A stretch of DNA of 64,000 bases, from positions 62,001-126,000 of the forward strand of contig JAKZES010000002.1 in the NCBI GenBank assembly GCA_022548915.1, given 5' to 3'. The translations under genes were made by a program, and so were the position numbers. Below the pieces are notes generated by a model, which did no database searches, was not told where the DNA came from, and saw nothing but the letters and a program-made list of their open reading frames with translations. The stretch is from Verrucomicrobiaceae bacterium E54. Lineage in GTDB: Bacteria; Verrucomicrobiota; Verrucomicrobiia; Verrucomicrobiales; Akkermansiaceae. Below, piece after piece: positions 32,580 to 43,400 of the stretch. Each line of letters opens with the position of its first letter. The first letter of the stretch is position 1.

Positions 32580-32668
32580 GGCGTCTGGGGAGCGGGAGAT
32601 AGGCGCTCCGCATCCCGGGGTCAAGTCGAGAAGAAACCCGGCATGGAACCCTGACCGCCGGGGCCGGA

Positions 32669-34045
32669 TCAGAGCTTGTAGAACTCCTCCCAGCCTTTCC
32701 GCGGGGCGGGGTCGAGGAGAGCCTGGGCCGCGTCGTTGCCGACGATGGTGTTCGTCTTCGGGTCGAAGGTCAGCTCACCACCCAGTCGCTGGGCGATGAT
32801 TCCGAGGTTGAAGACCTGGCACAGCTCGCCGGAGACCTTGAAGGGTGAGCGGGCCTCTTCCTCCCCTTTGCAGGCGAGGATGAAGTTGGCGTAGTGGCTC
32901 GAGGCCTTGGCGTTCACCTTGGGCAGTTCGCCGCGCATCTCCATGAACTTCTCGCGTGGCAGGATCTGCAGGGTCGAGGCGTGGCTGCCTCCCTGGAAGG
33001 TGAGGTCCTTGCCGTAGATGATCTTGCCGGGCGCGCCGAGCTTCACCTCGCCGAGTTCCTCGGGCACCGGCGGTTGGTTGCCCTTGCCGTCGAACCAGGT
33101 CACGTCGCAGGCCGGCATGTCGCCGCGCTCGGGGAACGCGAAGTTGATGGTCGAGGCCTGGGGGAAGACCAGGTCGTTCGGCCCCTCGCGCTTGACCGCC
33201 GTGATCGAGGTCGGCAGGCCGAGCTTCAGGAAACGGTGGGCGGTGTCGAGAATGTGCGGACCCCAGTCGCCAAAGGCGCCGGACCCGTAATCGAACCAGC
33301 TGCGCCACTCCTGCGGGTGCAGCCGCTTGCTGAAGGGATGCACCGGCGCCGGACCGCACCACACCGGCCAGTCCATGCCCTCGGGCATCGGATCCTCCGG
33401 ATACTCGCTCACCGTCGCCCCCCAGCCGTGCCAACGGCGCGGCTTGTTCATGTAGGCATGGATCTTGGTGACGTCCTTGATGATCCCGGCCTTCGTCCAC
33501 GCGTCGAACTGGAAATAGTTGGCGCCCGAGTGGCCCTGATTCCCCATCTGGGTCACCACGCCGCTCTTTTCCGCCATCGCGATCAGGCGGGCGCACTGGC
33601 CGAAGGTGTGGGCCAGGGGCTTCTCGACGAAGACGTGCTTGCCCAGCGACATCGCCAGCATCGCCATGCAGAAGTGGGCATGGTCCGGCGTGGCGATCAT
33701 CACCGCGTCGATATCGTCGGCCATCTCGTCGAACATCTTGCGGAAGTCGGTGTACTTCTTCGCCTGCGGATGCGCCTTCTGGGAACCCTGGGTGTGCCCG
33801 CCCTTGAGGTCCACGTCGCACAGCGCGACCACCTCGCAGTGGCCGGAGGCGACCATGTTCTTGAGGTCGCCCCCACCTTGGTTGCCGATCCCGATCGCCG
33901 CGAGCCGGACCTTTTCATTGGGCGAAACCGTCGCCGCGCGCGAGCGGGTGCCCATGACCACGGAGGCCGGAACAATGGTGAACGCGCCGAAGGCGGCGGA
34001 ACGCTTGAGGAAATCGCGGCGGGAGGCGGTGGTCGGTTGCTTCAT
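32669..34045 (-). CDS. Tat-exported Gfo/Idh/MocA family oxidoreductase
   Basis: A 458-residue predicted NAD(P)-dependent sugar or polyol dehydrogenase exported by the Tat system. The N-terminus has the twin-arginine motif SRRDFLKRSAAFGAF followed by a hydrophobic stretch and an AxA-like cleavage site (RAAT). The Rossmann fold begins at VRLAAIGIGNQGGG (about 46-60); VEKPLA (about 145) contains the conserved catalytic Lys-Pro of the family. The C-terminal domain has the glycine/tryptophan-rich pattern (WFDYGSGAFGDWGPHILD) typical of the secreted planctomycete/verrucomicrobial subgroup. The substrate is not evident; related genes often sit with sulfatases and glycosidases and are presumed to act on sugars. 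It stands alone here. Confidence 0.93.
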   Translation of the reverse strand: MKQPTTASRRDFLKRSAAFGAFTIVPASVVMGTRSRAATVSPNEKVRLAAIGIGNQGGGDLKNMVASGHCEVVALCDVDLKGGHTQGSQKAHPQAKKYTDFRKMFDEMADDIDAVMIATPDHAHFCMAMLAMSLGKHVFVEKPLAHTFGQCARLIAMAEKSGVVTQMGNQGHSGANYFQFDAWTKAGIIKDVTKIHAYMNKPRRWHGWGATVSEYPEDPMPEGMDWPVWCGPAPVHPFSKRLHPQEWRSWFDYGSGAFGDWGPHILDTAHRFLKLGLPTSITAVKREGPNDLVFPQASTINFAFPERGDMPACDVTWFDGKGNQPPVPEELGEVKLGAPGKIIYGKDLTFQGGSHASTLQILPREKFMEMRGELPKVNAKASSHYANFILACKGEEEARSPFKVSGELCQVFNLGIIAQRLGGELTFDPKTNTIVGNDAAQALLDPAPRKGWEEFYKL

Positions 34046-34161
34046 GGTGAAATGCTAGGTTCGGCCGATTTCTACGACCAGCCCCGATTCGATCATTCAT
34101 CGTCCCGGCGAAGCGGCCGGCGGCACCCCGTCCCCGACCGGTCCCGGAGGCTCCCGGTTCC

Positions 34162-36384
34162 TCACCCCAGCCACCGCCAGACGGCGGCGACCGCGGCACA
34201 CAGGACCACCCCGATGACCAGCGGCATGAAGGCGGCAACCACCGTCCACTTCCATGACTTCGTCTCCCGGTAGATCGTGTAGAGCGTCGTCGAGCAGGGG
34301 TTGTGGCAGAGTGAAAAAAGCATCAGGCAGACCGCGGTCAGCAGGGTCCAGCCACCCGCTTCGAGGATGCCGCGGGTGGCGTTCTCCCCGGCCTCGAACA
34401 TCACGCCCGATCCCTCGCCCAGGCCGTGCTGACCGGTGACCAGCACGGTGAGCATGAGCACCGTCGGGATCACGATCTCGTTGGCTGGAATCGCGACGAT
34501 GTAGGCCAGCACAATGACGCCGGTGAGCCCCATCCACCAGGCCAGAGGGTCGAGCGCCCCGATGGCCCATTCGGCCAAGCTCGCATCCCCGGCGGGAATG
34601 TTCGACACCAGCCAAATCACGGCACCGGCGGGCAGGGCGAACACCACGGCCCGCCACAAGACGATCAGGGTGCGATCGATGAGCGAGGTGTAGAGGGTGC
34701 GGAGGAAGGCCGGCGGACGGTAGGGCGGCAACTCGAGGGAAAACGAGGTCGCCTCGCCGCGCAGCATCGTGCGCGCCAGCAGCCACGAGGTTGCGAAGGT
34801 GAAGCCGAAGCCAAGCAGCGCGACCAGCAGCACCGAGCCGGCGGCCACGGTGCCCGACCAGGCGGCCGGCACCGCCGCGCCAAGGAAGATGGTCGCGAGC
34901 AGGATCTGTGTCGGCCAGCGGCCGTTGCACAGCGAGAAGTTGTTGGTGAGAATCGCGATCAGGCGCTCGCGCGGCGAGTCGATGACCCGCGTGGCCACCA
35001 CGCCGGCGGCATTGCAACCGAGACCCATCGCCATCGTCAGGGCCTGCTTGCCGTGGGCGCCGACCTTCTGGAACAGGCGATCGAGGTTGAAGGCGACCCG
35101 CGGCAGGAATCCGAAGTCCTCCAGCAGGGTGAAGAGCGGGAAGAAAATCGCCATCGGCGGCAGCATCACGCTGATCACCCAGGCCGTGGCCAGATACATG
35201 CCGTCGGCCAGCAGTCCGGTGAGCCACCACGGCGAGCCGATCGACTCGAGCAGCCCGCGCAGGGCCGGGTGACCCGCTTCGACCAACAGACCGGAAAGCA
35301 GCTTGGATGGGTAATTCGCGCCGGTGATGGTGATCCACAGCACCGCTCCCAGGACCAGCACCATCGTGAGGAAACCGAACACCGGATGGGTGAGCAGCTG
35401 ATCCACCCGCTGCTGCCAGACCAGGCGCCGGGACTCGCCCTCACGCGTCACGCTGCGGCCCGAAATCCGCGCCGCCTCCGCATAGACCGACTCCGTCAGT
35501 TGGTCGTGCAGGTTCTGGGGAAGTTGCCAGCGGAGTTCCGCGGCCTTCGCCAGCACGGGCTCCAGCACCTCCCCGGGCGGGGCCGCCCCGGGGTCCACCG
35601 GGGCGAGTTCGGCCAACTCCCCGCTGCGGACAGCCTCGATGATCTGGCGATCGCCTTCGAGCAGCCGCAGCGCGACCCAGCCGGTCTGGGGCAGGGCCGG
35701 AAAGGCCCGCGCGAGACCCTCCTCCACCTGATCGATCGCGCCGCGCAGCCGGGGCAGGTCGAGCGGCAGCCGCCGCGGCGGTGGCTCGTCGGGCATGGCC
35801 GCGACGGTCGCAAGCTCCCGGATGAGTTCCGGGATTCCCTCGCCCGAGCGCGCCGCGCACGGCACCACCGGGACCCCCAGGTCACGGGCCAGCGTGCGCG
35901 CATCGATCTCGATCCCGTGGGCGCGCGCCTCGTCCATCAGGTTCAGGCAGACCACCGTGCGGCGGGTGATTTGCAGGATCTGGAGGGTCAGGTTGAGGTT
36001 GCGCTCGAGGCAGGTCGCATCGACCACCACCAGCGTCACATCCGGCCGGCCGAAGAGCAGAAAACCGCGGGCCACCTCCTCGTCCGGCGAGGCCGACATC
36101 AGCGAGTAGGTGCCGGGAAGGTCGACCAGCTTGTAGCGCTTCTCCTGGTAGGAAAACGCCCCCTCGGCGCGGGCAATCGTCTTGCCGGGCCAGTTGCCGG
36201 TGTGCATCCGCAGTCCGGTCAGGGCATTGAACACGGTCGTCTTGCCGGTGTTCGGATTGCCGGCCAGGGCGACCACGAAATCCGAGTCGCCGACCTTCAG
36301 CCCCAGCTTCTGCATCGTGCCGAATCGCGACGGACAGCGGACGCAGGCCTCGCCCGGCTCGTGCGAAGTCGGCGGGCCGCTCAC
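34162..36384 (-). CDS. feoB: Ferrous iron transporter FeoB
   Basis: A 740-residue Fe2+ permease of the inner membrane. The start is the GTG at 36384, which overlaps the upstream TGA as GTGA and has a strong AGGAGG six bases before it. A short N-terminal tail with CVRC precedes the G domain: GNPNTGKT (G1, residues about 42-49), DLPGTYSL (G3) and NLMDEA (G4). The membrane part has the two Gate regions; PRVAFNLDRLFQKVGAHGK and MGLGCNAAGVVATR are in the first, and SLCHNPCSTTLYTIYRETKS is near the C-terminus. The length is typical. The gene is translationally coupled to the DtxR-FeoA fusion upstream, so expression is presumably controlled by that metal-sensing protein. Confidence 0.97.
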   Translation of the reverse strand: MSGPPTSHEPGEACVRCPSRFGTMQKLGLKVGDSDFVVALAGNPNTGKTTVFNALTGLRMHTGNWPGKTIARAEGAFSYQEKRYKLVDLPGTYSLMSASPDEEVARGFLLFGRPDVTLVVVDATCLERNLNLTLQILQITRRTVVCLNLMDEARAHGIEIDARTLARDLGVPVVPCAARSGEGIPELIRELATVAAMPDEPPPRRLPLDLPRLRGAIDQVEEGLARAFPALPQTGWVALRLLEGDRQIIEAVRSGELAELAPVDPGAAPPGEVLEPVLAKAAELRWQLPQNLHDQLTESVYAEAARISGRSVTREGESRRLVWQQRVDQLLTHPVFGFLTMVLVLGAVLWITITGANYPSKLLSGLLVEAGHPALRGLLESIGSPWWLTGLLADGMYLATAWVISVMLPPMAIFFPLFTLLEDFGFLPRVAFNLDRLFQKVGAHGKQALTMAMGLGCNAAGVVATRVIDSPRERLIAILTNNFSLCNGRWPTQILLATIFLGAAVPAAWSGTVAAGSVLLVALLGFGFTFATSWLLARTMLRGEATSFSLELPPYRPPAFLRTLYTSLIDRTLIVLWRAVVFALPAGAVIWLVSNIPAGDASLAEWAIGALDPLAWWMGLTGVIVLAYIVAIPANEIVIPTVLMLTVLVTGQHGLGEGSGVMFEAGENATRGILEAGGWTLLTAVCLMLFSLCHNPCSTTLYTIYRETKSWKWTVVAAFMPLVIGVVLCAAVAAVWRWLG

Positions 36385-37325
36385 GACCCGCCTCCTTTCC
36401 CCGGCAGGACCAGCACCCGCTCGGCCTGCTCGCGTCGCAGCCCGACCATGGAGCCGCGGATGAGGTAGGAACGCGGCGAGCCGAAGGGACTGGCAAACTC
36501 GCAGCGAATCCCCGTGCCCGGCACGATGCCGAGGTCGAGCAGCCGGCGCCGCTCCGCGCCGACACAGGCCGGCGAAAGCCCGACCACCCGGCACGCCGCA
36601 CCGACCGGCAGGTCGCTCAAGCGACGGATCGCCGCATCGGCGCGCTGCTCGTCGGCAAGCTCCGCCAGATGGATCAGCCCGGTCCAGCTGCCCGGCACCT
36701 CGAGCTTCCGTCCTTCGCCCACCATCTCCATCGACCCATCCGGCCGCCGGGTGATCCCGCTGAGGACCATCCCGGGGTGCAGGCCGATTCGGACCATTTC
36801 CCGGTAGAGCGACTGGGGTTCGTCCTCAAGGTGCTCGATCACGGCCTCGCCGCCCTCGGCCCACTCGGCCAGGGAAACCCGCTGCGCCCCGGGCAGCTCG
36901 CCCTCACGGGTCGGGATCGGGTCGCCGTGGGGATCAAAGCGCGGATTGCCCAGGCGGTCGGCCAGCTCGTCGGTCTCGGCCGTCCCGAGCCGGTGCTCGG
37001 CGACGTGAGCAGCCCGGTGCCAGTCCTTGGCCGGCACGCCGGTTTCACGCGCCAGCCACGTCTCCATCAGGCGGTGGCGACGCACCACCTCCACGGCCGC
37101 CTTGCGGCCTTCCGCCGAAAGCGTCCAGCCGTCACCGCGCGGCCCGGCCAGCCCGCTCGCGGCAAGCGACGCGAGCGTCTTCGCCGCCCGTGGGCGACGC
37201 AGGTCGAGGGCGCCGGCGACGCTGTCGACGCTCGCCACCACCCCACCCTCTTCACAATCGAGGAGGTGCTTGAGCACATCCTCTTCACGCTTGTCGACGT
37301 GTTCCGGCAATCGATCGGAACTCAC
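36381..37325 (-). CDS. DtxR/MntR-type regulator fused to FeoA
   Basis: A 314-residue fusion. Residues 10-75 form a winged-helix DNA-binding domain; 76-140 is the DtxR metal-binding/dimerisation domain with candidate ligands His84 and Glu88 (RRHRLMETW), His107, Glu110 and His111 (HVAEH) and the hallmark DPHGDPIP (131-138). Residues 150-212 are an SH3-like domain as in DtxR, and 232-310 a complete FeoA domain (RLSDLPVGAACRVVGL...RRRLLDLGIVPGT). It is thus expected to sense Fe2+ or Mn2+, repress transcription, and supply the FeoA partner for FeoB. Its TGA overlaps the feoB GTG. The operon probably regulates itself, although I see no clear operator in the 158 bases before it. Confidence 0.93.
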   Translation of the reverse strand: MSSDRLPEHVDKREEDVLKHLLDCEEGGVVASVDSVAGALDLRRPRAAKTLASLAASGLAGPRGDGWTLSAEGRKAAVEVVRRHRLMETWLARETGVPAKDWHRAAHVAEHRLGTAETDELADRLGNPRFDPHGDPIPTREGELPGAQRVSLAEWAEGGEAVIEHLEDEPQSLYREMVRIGLHPGMVLSGITRRPDGSMEMVGEGRKLEVPGSWTGLIHLAELADEQRADAAIRRLSDLPVGAACRVVGLSPACVGAERRRLLDLGIVPGTGIRCEFASPFGSPRSYLIRGSMVGLRREQAERVLVLPGKGGGS

Positions 37326-37483
37326 GGTGAAACCATGACTCCTCTTCGTCAGAATTCAAAGCACGGACCTTGGCCAAAGCCCGGACCTTGGCCAGAGAGA
37401 CGCCGTACGAAAGCCCGATCGCCCCGGCCATGTTCTCCGCGCCAATAAGCCGATAAACGACGAAGCCGGAGTCGGCGTGACCG

Positions 37484-40400
37484 TCAGGGTGGCGATTGCG
37501 CCGATCGGATCGCTCCCTGATCCTGAGAGCCCGGTGACCCGACCGTTTCAACCTCCAGGCCAACACTCTCCCCGGCGCGTTGGGGCTCAAGGCGGATGAA
37601 GCCGCGGGGCCTGCCCAGCACCGGAATCCTTGCCTCCATCGTGTCGATCCCCTCCTCGGACGAAAGCACGCGCTGCTCAAGCCCTGGATGATCCCAATCG
37701 GACAGGTCCTCGCTGGCGCGACAGACCAAATCCATCCCTGACTCGGGCTGGGACAAACGGGTGTATCTGAAGAAAAAGTAGCCTCCTCCCATCCCGCTTC
37801 CCAAGACTCCGGTCGAGTCCGGATCGTGGGGATCCGATCCACGCAAATACTCTTCCCAGTTCCTCACCCCGTCACGGTCGGGATCCTCGTTGTCACCCGA
37901 CACCGACAGGGGTTCCCCGGGGAAATGCTCGGCCCGCCAAGCTTCAAGCGGGAGCATGAAGGTCGCTGTCACGACCTTCGGGCCATCCATCAGGATGGTC
38001 GTGGCAGGGGTGGTTTCCGTCGAAGCGCCCGACCATCCGGCGAAGGTCCAGCCCGGAACCGCGGTTGCGGAGAGTGACGCGGTCTCGCCCAGAGGATAGC
38101 TGCCGGAATCCGGCACGCCGGACACCGACCCGGCACCGCGGACCAGCACCTGCAGGCCGGCACGAGCCTCGAAATGGGCCTCCACCGATTTGTTCGAATC
38201 CATCAGCACCGTGATCTGACTTTCCTGTCCGAGCGCATCGCCACCCCACCCGGCGAAAGTGGCACCCTTGCCCGAGTTGGCAGCGAGTGAGACGGTGGCT
38301 CCGGCCGGATAGACACGCTCGGCAAAGTCCCGGTCGACGGATCCTTCGCCGAAAACCTCCAATCGAAGCTCGAAGCCCGCGACCGAAACATCGGGAACCT
38401 CGCCGACCCAGATGTTGTTCGAGCGGGTGGTCTCGCGGAGGGCGCGGTCGGGATCCAGTTGCACGACCAAGCGGCTCTCTCCCACGGGTATTCGCCGCGG
38501 CAGGCGAAACGCCGTCGTGATCGTGGCCGAGCCGCCGGGGGGCAGCTCCGGCAGGACGACTCGGGACCTCCCCACCGCCCTGTCGTTGCCGTCACCGAAA
38601 AAGCGGTCGGTGCTCAACCATCCGGCGACCTCGGTCTCGACCGCGGACTGGGTGACATCCCCCCGGTTCGAAACGTGCAGGACGACCGGAACCACCGTGC
38701 CCACGATTGCCGGGATTCCACCCAGCGGATCCACCTCGAGGGCGAGATCCACCTCGGGCCATTCCCTGATCCAGTTCCTTCCGATGAGGAAGAGGCGTCC
38801 GCCGACCCGTTCCGCATTGATGAAGTCGGGCTGCAGCGGCTCGATCCTATACCATTCCAGCCCGTCATGCGGTAGGAACCATGTCCCGTCGTTCTGGTTG
38901 AACGAGGGGCTGCTCGCAAACGCCATGTAGCCGCCCGCCACTCCGACCACATCGTTGTAGCGATCACTTGAGGTCGAGCCGATCCACCCTTCACCCAGGG
39001 ATTGCCATTGAAGCCCGTCGCTGGAGTAGAGCGGGGCCTCCCAGGAATCCGTGCCAATGATCAATCTCCCGTGCGCCACCCGGTAGTAGGGATCCCTGGG
39101 CAATGAGGAGCCGGGAATCGGGTTCAACTCGCCGCCAACGCCCGCGCTCAGCCAATTCTCCACGTCGGCGGAACTGAACACCGTCCCGAGCGTGGGATCC
39201 GCGGCTTGGCCGAAGACGATCCAACGGTCCGCGAAGCGCGTGATGCCCCTCCCGGCGACCAGCGGCGACCCCGGAACCAGCGCCCACTCCACTCCCCCAT
39301 CGATCGATTGATGGAGCAGGCCGGTTTCGCCGACTGCCAGCCACGTCGTTCCATCGGTCGCCAGATCCACGATCGCCTCGTCTGCAAGAGCCGCAACCTC
39401 TTCCCATGAGCGGCCATCCGCACTGCGGAACACCGCGTAGGTATTCAGGTAACCCGACTGCACATAATTCACGGCCGCGAAGAGGGAGGTGCCATCCGAC
39501 TCGAGACGGTGCACCCAATCATCCGCGTCGAGCCCGGCGATGCCGAAGTCCACCTGCGTCCAATCAGGAAGACCCTCGGCCTCGCCGATCAGGATGCCGC
39601 CACGGCCGGCAGCAAAAAAGTTTCCGTCGTGTTCAATCATCGCCATCACGACATCCACTTCCGGCGGGTCGCTCGGCGCCGGCCTCCAGAGCACTCCGTC
39701 GGTGGAAGTGAAGTGCTCGGCCGTGGTCGGACTGATGTATCGCAAGGGACCTCCTTCGCCGCCAATCACCGCTGGCTGCCACACGACACCGTCGAGACTG
39801 TAGACCAGGCCCACGGAAGAATTGCCGTGGGCAACGTAGCCGTCGCCCGCCCTTGCCACGTTGGCCGCAGGAGCATTCCCCGAGATTTCCTCCCACGAAT
39901 CGGAATCGAGCGAGGTGAAAAGCCGCCAATCGACGGACAATCCATCGCGCCAGATCCAGTAGCGACCTGCTTCGTAATCCAGATAGAGCGGCTGGTTCTG
40001 AAGATACCATGGAATGGGCACGGTCGCCGCAAGGCTCCACGTCGGCTCAATCTCCGAGCGACGAAACAGCTTGCCGTTTCCAAAGCACGCAAGCAGTCCT
40101 CGATCGGTTGCCAGCACATCGAACGCCCTGTAATACTCCGTCTCGCTTCCAATCGCCTCGATCGCGCCCCACGCACCGTCCACACCACGAATCGAACACA
40201 CGGGATGACTGGACCCTCCAGTGGTGTCCTGCCCACACACCACCGGCCGTCCTTCCCACCAAAGGGCTTTCGACCCCGCAGAAAGTCCCTCGACCGTGGC
40301 GGTCGACCAACTGACGCCACGATTGGGCGAGCTCCAGATCGTCCCATCGCCTGCCACCGCCACCGCCTCCCAGGCATCGCAGGCCACATCGGCGATGCCG

Positions 40401-43400
40401 GCCGTGTTCAACTCCGGAATGAGCTGCCAGTTGATCCCGTCAGTCGAACGCGAGACCTCACTGGGCGCTCCATACGCGGATGAGCGGGAAAGCATGATCA
40501 CAAAGCCGTTGCCTTGGGAAATGGTGTGATTCTTCCGTGCGTCGAAGGCGCGTCCGGAGAGATTCGCCGCGTGCCACGTCACTCCACCGTCCCGGCTGAA
40601 GGTCGGCACGTTGCCCTCGGCTCCCGCAAGCAGCAGATTGCGAAACTCGATGACCGGCGCTCCCAAAGTGCGCTGGACCGGATCCACCACCAGCGGTGCC
40701 GCCTCGATCGCGGTCGTCCAGACGATTCCCCTGGATGAGCGCCAAATCCCGCCCTGGGGGTCGGCGGCCAGCACGATGCTCCCGATCGAGGTAAGCGTCT
40801 CGGGCATGACATACGAGGCCCCGATGCTCTTCCACCAACGGATCCCATCCCGGCTCCACAATGGTTCGGCGTAGCCTGCCGCGAGGAACTGCCCCGCAAA
40901 CTGAATGATGCGGCCCACCAGCACCGGCTCTCCGGCCAAGGGCGTCCACGAAACGCCGTCTTCCGAAGTGTAGAGCCACTCGCCCCTCGCACCGAGGTAG
41001 AACCTTCCGGATTCGTGGCGGAGTGCGAGTGGCGTGTAGGCGTTGACCCACTCGTCCGGTATTGGAGGAATGCTCCCTGCCTCGCTCCACGTGAGCCCGC
41101 CGTCCAAGGAACTGAACACGCGCCCGTCCTTCAGGGCAGCCAGGCATCGCTCCGGGGAAGCCTCGATGGCGATCTCATGAGCGACTCCGGTCTCGATTCC
41201 GTCGCCGGGGAACCAGTTGTTCCCACCATCCACCGAGTACTCGACCGTGCGGCCGTTCCGGAGCCCGACCCAATGGCCCTCCGCCGTGACTACCATTGAG
41301 CTGAGGCTGGATTTGCCATTGGCAACACCCACCTGCCACACGGACCCGTCGGACGAAGCGAAGGCCTGCGCACGGGCACTGGAGTCGCCGCCTGAATTGG
41401 AACTGATCAACCATCCATTCGAATCGTGGATCGGGGTCGAAATGGTGCCGAACTGCCAGTTCTGGAACTGCGTCCAGCCGGCTCCATCGCGCGTGACCGC
41501 CAGCGCCCCCCCTTCAAACTGCACCACAAGCGCCCGGTCGTTGGCCGCCATGCCGTGAATCCCACGACCGGTCGATGGGATCTCGATCTCGGTCCAGGTC
41601 CTGCCATCGACCGACCGGGTCACTTGATTTTCCGTCGCCGCGTAGGCAACCCCACCGAACTCGGTGAGTGCAACCACTGGGGACGGAGTGCCGCCAGTCA
41701 TCTGATTCGGCAACTCGGGCTCGGTAGCGCTCACCGAAATCTCGTCCGAACCCCACAGCCCATGCTCATCCACGGCCCGCACCACCACGACATGGCCTTC
41801 GCTCAGGTGGACCGGGAACTTGAAAAGATAATCCCCTTCCGAAGCACTCCCGATGGAAACCCCGTCCACCAGACACTCCACCTGCAGGGCCGAGCCCTCC
41901 GGATCGACCGCCCGACCACTCACCTTCACCGTGCTCCCCTGGAGGTGAATGCTGCGGTCGGGAGGGTAGCTGATCCGCACATCGGGAGCCGAAGTGCCCG
42001 GATGCTGGGACCCGGCCTGCACGATCCCGCCGTCCGAGGTGAGGCCCACCAGTTGATCGGCCCCGGTCGCAATGTCGATGAGCATGCCCGGAGTGCGGGC
42101 CACGTACCAACCGGCCCCGTCTCCGGAAAAAAGGAGGTGCGTTTTGGTGCCCCAGTTGTTGCTGAGCAGGATGAAGATGGCATCCCCGAACACCTCGGCG
42201 TCCTTCACATACCAGGAACCGCTCAGGCCTTCCAGCGTCAGCGGCAGCAATACCGGCAGGGCGCTCCAGTTGGCCCCGTCGATGCTGCTTGAGACCTCAA
42301 GGCCTGTGCCGAGGGAGCCATACATGTCGATGGCGTAAAGCGTGCCGTCCTTCACGCAGAGCTTCTGGGCCTTTGCGCCGGAAACTTCCGTCCAATTCAC
42401 GCCGTCCTCGGATCGGGCGAAGTCCACCTGATACCAACTCGACGATCCTCCCGCGACAAACCAGTGATTTCCAAAACGATGAAGCTTCGAATAGGCCCCG
42501 ACGTTGGTCGGGAACGGGCCGGTCGTCAGTTCGGCCACCGACCACGGAGAATCCGTGACCTGATAAAAGCCGTAATCCGCCCCTGCTCCAGACTGGCCCA
42601 ACACCAGCGTTCCTCCGGTCGAGGAGCCCGTCGATACGATGACCTCGGGCAGATCCCCGTCGGGGTGGTCTTCCCGGAAATGCACCGGCGACCAGCCGCG
42701 GATCGGCGAATCGGAGCCTTTGCCGAACGCAAAGTAACGGCCATCCAGAAAAGCAGTGGGGCGGAAGGGGTTGACTCCAAGCGAACTCCGTTCGCGCCAT
42801 GTCACGCCGTCGCCCGAAATCAGCACCGGCACTTCATCGTCGTTCCTGACAAGGTCATCGACACCGGTCGCGATGAACTCGCCGTTCAGGAAGGCAAGAC
42901 TGACCAGCGGCCTCGTACTGCCGGTGGAGGTCGCAAGCTCCCTGGGGTGGCCCACCCGATGGATCTCTCCATTTCGCGTTCCGTAAACCACCTGGTCTCC
43001 GAAGACGATCCCGGCGGTGAAATTCCGGTCACCTTCGGGCAGGAGCACACCCGTTTCGATATCATCCAGTGCAGGACCCCAGCCGTAGCCCTGGGAATCG
43101 ATCTGCAGCTGAAGCACACCACCGGGAAGCCCGAAGGTCATCGTATTCAAGGGCCACCAACTCGCCGGGGGCCGCTCCTCGAAGGGAAACTCACTCCAGT
43201 TGATACCGTCGGGGCTCTGCCAGACAAACCGGGTGTCGCTCACGTAGTACTGGCCACCGAGAAAACAGCCGTTGGACAGGTCGGAGGAGCCCACATCCGG
43301 GATATCGGTCACCACCCAACTACCGGAAGAAGCAAGCAGGCAGGTCTGCTCCCACATGCAGACCAGCAAACGGTCGGGCCCGACCGTCATGCGCGTGGCG

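Noticed and set aside
37285-37842. 185-codon minus-strand frame overlapping the end of the giant protease
   Set aside because: Most of it is an out-of-frame copy of the protease end. The last 50 codons contain a short direct repeat (CGGACCTTGGCCA twice, near 37365 and 37383), but no gene signal or known motif.
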